From: Luidia sarsii
Taxonomy: Eukaryota > Echinodermata > Asteroidea > Paxillosida > Luidiidae
Direction of reading: 5' to 3'
DNA: 64,000 nucleotides
Assembly (NCBI GenBank): GCA_949987565.1
Contig: OX465113.1
Location: 10,216,024 to 10,280,023 of the forward strand
Below the pieces are notes generated by a model. It saw nothing but the letters and a program-made list of their open reading frames with translations, was not told where the DNA came from and did not search any database. The first letter of the stretch is position 1, and the number at the start of each line of letters is the position of its first letter. Of the stretch, positions 58,265 through 64,000 are shown in pieces. Position numbers and translations under genes: made by a program.

Positions 58265-58320
58265 CCGAAACCTTCTGCCTTTGGGAAAGGTCCTGCTATA
58301 GAATTGACACGTCAGGTCTG
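58265..58320. repeat. Family G right arm, degraded
   Basis: TTCTGCCTTTGGGAAAGGTCCTG followed by ATTGACACGTCAGGTCTG. A short (ATTC)n run follows at 58365-58380. Confidence 0.6.
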
Positions 58321-58799
58321 TGGTATGGTTATTATCTTTACCAAACTTACTGACGTGCCAACGATTCATTCATTCATTCATCTATTAGTTCTCAGCTAGT
58401 CAACTAGTGCAAGCACAAACTCCAAAAGTAAACACACAATAGAAACAGAAACATGAATATACAACCAAACAGTCTGAAAACACCCCTGAAGGATTGCCTT
58501 AAAGCAAACTTATTACTGTCCAGAGGCTCTCGTGAATTGTTAACAGTAAAGAAAGAATAAATTGAGGAACACCAAGGGGGATATACAGGAAAGAGACAGA
58601 CAAGGATGAACCACGGAGGTACTGAATGCTGAAAGTGTGAACCGAGGGAGAGGTGACAACCACAAGGGATTAATTAATCAGCAAGGGTTCTTAATTAAGA
58701 GGAAAATAATGGTCAACAGAGGAAATGCCAAATGGTGAACAATGGAGCCTACATGGTGAACCATGAAGGGGTGAACTACTAACAAATCATTCAAGAGTA
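58321..58799. other. Family G-like internal sequence, uncertain
   Basis: A-rich sequence with AAGAGACAGACAAGGATGAA may be the interior of a long family G member ending at 58920. No gene seen. Confidence 0.3.
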
Positions 58800-58920
58800 A
58801 ATACGCCTTTAAGAAAAGGTTCTGTTAGAATCGAGAAGTCGGGCACGTTAAATTTTTGAGATTTTCTTTGAGGTCATTTGATAAGTCAGCAAACGGTTGG
58901 CAACATTTTGTTTTATTACT
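58800..58920. repeat. Family G right arm with outer part
   Basis: GCCTTTAAGAAAAGGTTCTG, GAATCGAGAAGTCGGGCAC, then TTTTTGAGATTTTC and GCAAACGGTTGGCAACATTT, the order expected for a right arm. Confidence 0.6.
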
Positions 58921-59680
58921 TTGAATTTTTTTATCATTATCATTTGGATTACCATAAGCCAGTGTATGGATCCCCGTGCATTGAAAACACTGTGCAGTCT
59001 GCTGGGATGACAGAAGCATGGCAGAGGCATCCCGTTCAATGCTGTGCGAGAGAGATTCAAGAGATGGTGGCGGCAGGGGGCCAGAACCTAATTAAAATTA
59101 TGCACGGGATGAGACGGACTGTTTGCGCGTCTTTCACCCATGGTTTCCCATGCATGGTTCCAGACACGTGCCCGCCCTTCAAGGGACGCCATTTTGTCCC
59201 GTGAGGGTGACCAAGCGCAAAGCTACTTCCTGCATGTCAGGTAACCAGACTGCTGCGTGCAGTTTCTGGCCTGCTATAATAAAAGGTGCACCGCTATTCT
59301 ATTCTATTTTCTCATTGCTCTAGAGGCCTTTACGTTTCGATCATATTCATATCACGACCTGCCTCAACTGAATGACAAGGACAACAAAACAGAAAAGAGG
59401 ACAATCATTTTTGTGTGCAATTTGGTTATTCTAGTAATTAATTGCCAGTGTTTTTCCTTGCCTTAAAGGCAATAAATAAACGCTTAAAATGCTACGAATT
59501 TGCAAACATTTACTATCTCAAAATGATAGGAATGCATTGATTAGAAGTGCTGTACATTGGTGATCTTTTAAGTAAAGTTTAAGAACATGCTGGAATGTAC
59601 TGATGACACGATTTTTGTGGTAGACATATGTGTCTGCACCAGAAAGCATGGGTCGCAAGCAATCGGGCAATGCATTAAAC
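58921..59680. other. No gene; family G scrap and possible LINE scrap
   Basis: GGCCTTTACGTTTCGATCAT at 59330 is a weak family G arm. On the minus strand 59518-59690 encodes FNALPDCLR and TFQHVLKLYLK, reminiscent of a LINE C-terminus, too short to be sure. Confidence 0.3.
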
Positions 59681-60125
59681 ATATGTGACCTGCCACAGCA
59701 TAATGAGGAATAACCCCCACTTTTGAGATTTTGAGATTTTCTAATGATGTGAAACAGTATACCATTAGCTTTCAAATGATATCAAAATTATTTCCGTGTG
59801 AACTTTGTTGTAAATAGTACAAGGGGACTTCGCTTGTTCATTTGGTACCAAACACAATATAGCAGCACCATTCTAACTCCTCGAAAGAGGCCGTTCAAAA
59901 AGGCAGGAACTTTACATTTTCATGAAAACAGTACACAAACACTCACCCGAAATCCTCGTTTTTCAACATTTAGAGACGGATATCGGAAAAATCATTTGAA
60001 AATAATATCCTCCAAAAAAAAAAAAAAGAATTATCGAGTTGAGAAGATACTTTGACTTCAGGCGTTGTTTACTTGAATAGTGGTTTGGTGAAATATTCCT
60101 CATGTCGCTGTGCCGGGTCACATAT
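59681..60125. mobile_element. 445 bp TIR element with ATATGTGACC ends
   Basis: ATATGTGACCTGCCACAGC (59681-59699) mirrors GCTGTGCCGGGTCACATAT (60107-60125). Pairing extends over ATGAGGAATA. The ORF inside (59798-60055) is AT-rich and not a transposase. Confidence 0.75.
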
Positions 60126-60539
60126 ACAGTAACTATAATATATTATACGTCGAGTCTATGCTAGCCACTTGCTCAAGTGGGTACATGCAGTCTCCACTGA
60201 AATGTATTAAAATTATCGCTTAAACGTCTGTTCCAACCGGTCACTTTTCAATGACCGATGACAATTATCCTGCCGAGCCAGCGAACAAAAAAAAACATTC
60301 AAACTTCAAGAATCATTTCTAAGAGCGTCCGGAAATTATGGATTGACCGAGGCTTAGTCCTTCGTGCCTGTGGCGCGGGGGTGTGCGGTCAACACGTGAC
60401 AGATCTGAGGCGCTCCTTTGAGGAACATTTCAAACATCCTGTTGATTCCATGATTTAAACGAGGGTGTCACAATCAATACGGATTACGTGGAATGCTATA
60501 CGCTTTGTTCGGATCCTGGGAAGTGGGTATATCTCGGAC
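60126..60539. other. No gene recognised
   Basis: The 66-residue ORF at 60258-60458 has no recognised domain. Confidence 0.35.
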
Positions 60540-60625
60540 TGACGTCACTTCCTGCCGAGGTCACACTCGTTTCCATGGCGCTGGCTCACACTACCTGTGC
60601 ATGAGCCCAATCGTCCGTAAGGTTT
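60540..60625 (+). promoter_or_regulatory. CRE/ETS composite and possible exon with splice donor
   Basis: TGACGTCACTTCCTG (60540-60554) joins a perfect CRE to an ETS core (ACTTCCTG), a common layout in TATA-less promoters. CCATGGCGC follows, and a good splice-donor word GTAAGG occurs at about 60617. The ATG opens only nine codons, so any exon here may be 5' UTR. Followed at 60629-60655 by an ATT/TTTA repeat. Confidence 0.35.
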
Positions 60626-60655
60626 GCGTATTATTATTATTATTTATTTATTCGG

Positions 60656-61109
60656 CCAAGGAAAACAAACAAGAAGTACATTCCAGGTGAGAAAGGTCAT
60701 ACAGTTTATATCATGGAAATTTAAGATGGGAGATAAATTGATGAATAAATACCAAACAAGGAGATTATTATGTATCAGAGATGTGATAGGGCAGGATGAG
60801 AAGGGGAAGAGATGGGGCAGGGACTGGGGATGAAGGGGAAGAGATTGGGCCGGAGGGTAAGAGGGAAGGAGTAAACAAGAGTAAGGACAATCCAATCTAA
60901 GATGGCCAGGAGGAACAATAGTGAAAAACACTGTGACTCAAAAGCCTGTTCCTCCAGTCCTAGGTTGGTGAATAGGGCATGCAAACGCTCCTTGGTTTCT
61001 TTGCCAATTCATCGACAAAAAGATAGTTGGCTGCTTTGCAGCATCGTGTACATATATACTAGTGAGAGTCGCCATTGTAGTTGCCTTCGTTTCCCAACCC
61101 CTTTAATCC
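60656..61109. other. No gene recognised
   Basis: Purine-rich patch at 60785-60880. Possible minus-strand LINE tail at 60629-60660. ORFs lack recognisable domains. Confidence 0.35.
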
Positions 61110-61256
61110 GATGACTTTAAACAGTTTCCCTATACACGGTCGGCAGCAAAGCGTGAACCAGTTGCCAAGGGTGCATCTGATTGACCTCGGCGTGACGTCA
61201 CGGCTATGACGGCGAATACGCTGCCAAAATCCTGACGTCACGTCGAAGCAGTCAAC
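61110..61256. promoter_or_regulatory. Symmetric promoter-like block with paired CREs
   Basis: Perfect CREs TGACGTCA at 61193-61200 and 61233-61240 face each other. Outward from each, similar words repeat in inverted order (GTTCACGCTTTGC on one side, CTTCACGCTTTGC on the other; CGACCGTGTATA versus TATACGGTCGG). It could be a bidirectional promoter or a foldback element with promoter motifs. Confidence 0.4.
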
Positions 61257-61358
61257 ATGGCGGAACGATGGAAACTGCTTCACGCTTTGCCCGCGCTTTT
61301 CTACCTTTATACGGTCGGTAAAGTGGTTTGGTTTCGATCCATGGTTTTTCGCTAAAAC
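61257..61358 (+). CDS. Possible short first exon starting at an ATGGCGG site
   Basis: CAACATGGCGGA matches the YY1-type ATGGCGG start seen in many housekeeping promoters, 17 bases after a CRE. The frame reads 33 codons (MAERWKLLHALPALFYLYTV...) to a stop at 61356. LLHALPALFYLY is hydrophobic, like a signal or membrane anchor. A weak splice donor (GGTAAAG) at about 61316 could end the exon earlier. No downstream exon was recognised and I do not know the protein. Confidence 0.25.
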
Positions 61359-62580
61359 ACGCACTGCGCACACAGTTAACGAACGACTCGTTCACGGAAA
61401 AATGAGCAGGGATCGGCGAAGAGATAACGAGTGTGACCTCGACGGGGGTCTAGGTTTGCCTCTGACAGCGATTAGGGAACATAATATCTTGAAATGATAT
61501 GTAAAAAAAAGGTCATGACATCAAAAAACAAATAAGATGTCAAGTCTATCATCTATTCCTCAAATCATAAATTCTAGTGTTTACTGCATGGAAATTCAAA
61601 ACGAGGAGCTGCAGAAGTCTCCCGATCCAAAAGCATAGTAATTTTTCATGGGAAAAAATCTAAATTTCATCAATTCCATCGCACAGCACAGGGACAATAA
61701 AGAGCCGGCATAAAAAAAAACAAGAACTGATGATCTTTGCGCAGGAGACATGCATCAGCAGGAATGCCACGTCTCTTTGATGGAAATTCAAAATGAATCG
61801 CTCCAGTACTCGTTATCCAGCGCGGTTGTCGTCATCCGCCGTTGCCGTCAATGGCATCCGTCATTAATTTTGTATATCCCCCAACTCGGCCCCGGCGAAG
61901 GACCGAGGCAGCGAGTCACTTGCCCATGCCCGGCGGGCCCAAAGAAGAGGAAGAAAAGAGGACCCACTGCAGACGGAGACCGATGATTCAATCAAAGAAC
62001 GCACGCTTGAATGACTCCGTCGGCGGTCCAGAAAAGATAAATTCAGCGGAGGAGACTATAAGGGAGGTATGGCGTTTGATGGTGCTGCTATACCCGTGTG
62101 AAGACAGTATGGGAGCGGAATGAGGTACGCTTGGTAATGAATTTAGATGGCTCGGGGTTCCGCCACAGAATGTGATTCGATTAAAGCTGTTGCGGCGAAC
62201 GAGGGAATCACCACTGTTTACATGAGTTATTGACACGTTTGGGGGCGGTGGGGTGCTATAGGCTCCGATACTGCTTTGTCGGTGTCAAGAATTGTGAAGG
62301 AGCACTCCTGAAAGAAAGGCCCGAAAGGTAAGCATCTAATCCGTCACGGAGACTGAGTCAAGCGGCCATAACACCACAAGTCAATTCTACCATTCTACCT
62401 ATGGCCGCGTGCGTCATAAATCACACACGCAGGTATACGGACGGCCGATCAAGGTCCAAGCACATTTCTAGTATTATTCTACATGTTCACACAAAAGCAA
62501 GTATGGACTTTCATATCATCAATTTAATTTTCCGCCTCTGCCTTGCGGGTCACCACAGCATTGTCGAGTAGCGCACTGAC
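61359..62580. other. No gene recognised
   Basis: Mixed sequence; ORFs at 61750-62123 lack recognisable domains. Confidence 0.4.
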
Positions 62581-62877
62581 ATGATATTAGTCAACCAAGG
62601 TCCATACAATCTGATACAATTCACTCCCCGACAAATACGTCAGTTAAGGTACTGGTTTCCTGAAGAAATTCAATCACTGTTTGAGAGGACATCTCACCGC
62701 TTCTCGGGCGGCCTTTCACGACGTCCCTTCCGCTTCCCGGGCAAGTGTAATTATGAGCACAGAAAAGGCTGCCACTTTCCATACATTGATATTAGCGAGG
62801 TGTATAAACACACCGTAAGAGAGCTTCATGCTGTCATGCCTAGCGACGTTGACAAACTAAACAAACTTCAAAAGTAA
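62581..62877 (+). CDS. Hypothetical 98-residue ORF
   Basis: A complete frame from ATG to TAA, with an in-frame stop four codons upstream, so the ATG at 62581 is the only start unless splicing is involved. The protein is balanced in composition (no low complexity), with aromatic and charged residues: RQLRYWFPEEIQSLFE near residue 20-35 and CNYEHRKGCHFPYIDI near 57-72. No family recognised. It could be a small gene, one exon, or a transposon remnant. The start context (CTGACATGA) is weak. Confidence 0.3.
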   Translation: MILVNQGPYNLIQFTPRQIRQLRYWFPEEIQSLFERTSHRFSGGLSRRPFRFPGKCNYEHRKGCHFPYIDISEVYKHTVRELHAVMPSDVDKLNKLQK

Positions 62878-64000
62878 CCCACAATATCCTCCAGACAAAA
62901 TTCTATGTGTGTGTATGTAGAGGATCTGTTCGCAGATATTGCAATTCATGTTATAGAAATCTGGTATTTTGTCCGCGGGGTGGACGAGGGTGCGAGAACA
63001 AAATTGTGGCGCCAACACTGTGATGTGGGAGTTTGAGCTGGGGGGAGGGCATCGGGCCGGGAGACGGGCACGTCACCGCACACACGATCTGGCAATAACG
63101 GCATTGGATGGCTTTTCATACCAAACAGGCCAGGCTGACCGTGGGGGTCTCTGGCTAGCACAGCAGCACATGGCCTAGGGTATAGGCTTGGCTGCACTTG
63201 TCACTTCGCACGGACCCGGCCAGATTATAAACATCTCCCATGATACCAGAATGGGGACTGACAGAAAATGGCAAAGATGAATACCCCCGGAACACAATAA
63301 ATCATTGGATTCGATGCACATATTTCTCCTAGTATAACTGGACGAGAAACTGATCGTGAAGGGCAGTTCAGAAAAGCAATTACCAATACGTGTTACACAC
63401 GTCACAAACAATCTCAGGCCCATTCAGCTTTTCTTCATCGAAATTAAAGGAACCGAATCATTACACTAACAGATGTGACTCCGTTGTAAGTGATTCGAGA
63501 AGACTGTTTTTCTTCCACGGGGTAAATAGCCCTGATGTTACTTTTTGTATTAGCGATCCAGTGCCTAACTTCCATTTTTCCAGAGGCGATTGTGCATTTT
63601 ACAATAATAGCAAAGGAGTTCACACATCGTGCGCAGATTGGCACAGAGAATACCATGAGATGAGCACTGAGGGGGTTGGGCGTTATCTTCCTTCAACTTG
63701 TCAGGGTGGGTGGCATTCCGCTCATTCTCGGCAAGGGGTCCGTCATAAGTGGTTGGGTGTATACGAGCCAGGGTTTCCACGCACCCTTCATCTTCTGGAA
63801 AATTAGGGTTGCCCCATCAGCAGCATCCCCCGGATCCTCCATACCACCTGCATCACGATGTTGTAGGACGCAGCGTATAGTTCGGATGCCTTTTCATCAA
63901 ACTCCACCGGCTCGCTCTGAGTCCAGACAGGCCGCAGGGTAACCGTGGGCGGACAGCCATTTTTCTAACCCCTTTCAACGCTCTATGCAAAATGGGCAAT
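62878..64000. other. No gene recognised
   Basis: Mixed sequence to the window end. The 138-residue ORF 63390-63806 has no recognised domain. An exon cannot be excluded. Confidence 0.35.

Overview
This is eukaryotic, non-coding-rich genomic DNA. It has no operons, no dense ORF packing and no ribosome-binding sites. It does have many dispersed short repeats, truncated LINE 3' ends, tRNA-like SINE pieces, microsatellites and a minisatellite. The mix of short inverted-repeat elements and the very frequent decamer ATAGGCCTAC suggests a marine invertebrate deuterostome, most likely an echinoderm. That is an inference from overall character; no gene confirms the species.

Layout. 0-6 kb: two copies of a CCACA-rich repeat, a foldback element with a central palindrome, an AT-rich tandem repeat and a TIR element. 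6.9-7.05 kb and 15.4-16.4 kb: GC-rich stretches with RFX X-box and CRE motifs. 7.9-12.0 kb: a duplicated ~340 bp repeat, one copy of which shows the empty site of a 277 bp MITE. 12.4-21.4 kb: TTG/TTGCTG microsatellite, tandem 'family C' repeats, a 22 bp minisatellite with 110 bp higher-order units, and a TCTG/CT tract. 20-53 kb: ten copies of two related TTAA-flanked MITE families (A and B), several copies of a repeat that carries a histone-mRNA-type stem-loop on the minus strand (family S), copies of a near-perfect palindromic repeat (family G), and four LINE 3' fragments. 39-60 kb: five further TIR elements. 60.5-61.4 kb: promoter-like clusters (CRE/ETS, paired CRE with an ATGGCGG start).

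Genes. No recognisable protein family, rRNA, intact tRNA or CRISPR array is visible. The best coding candidates are a 98-residue ORF at 62581-62877 and a very short possible first exon at 61257. The long ORFs at 12.4, 18.9, 21, 28.5 and 42.5 kb are products of simple repeats. The window is therefore intergenic or intronic repeat landscape with a few candidate regulatory patches.

The most interesting signals are: (1) TAGGCCTA occurs 13 times, and comparison of paralogous repeat copies shows one site going from TA to TA-TA to TA-GGCC-TA, as expected for a transposon excision footprint; (2) a dispersed repeat carries the 16-nt histone 3' stem-loop with paired substitutions; (3) TTAA MITEs insert back to back sharing one TTAA, and carry a 34 bp palindrome that covaries between copies.
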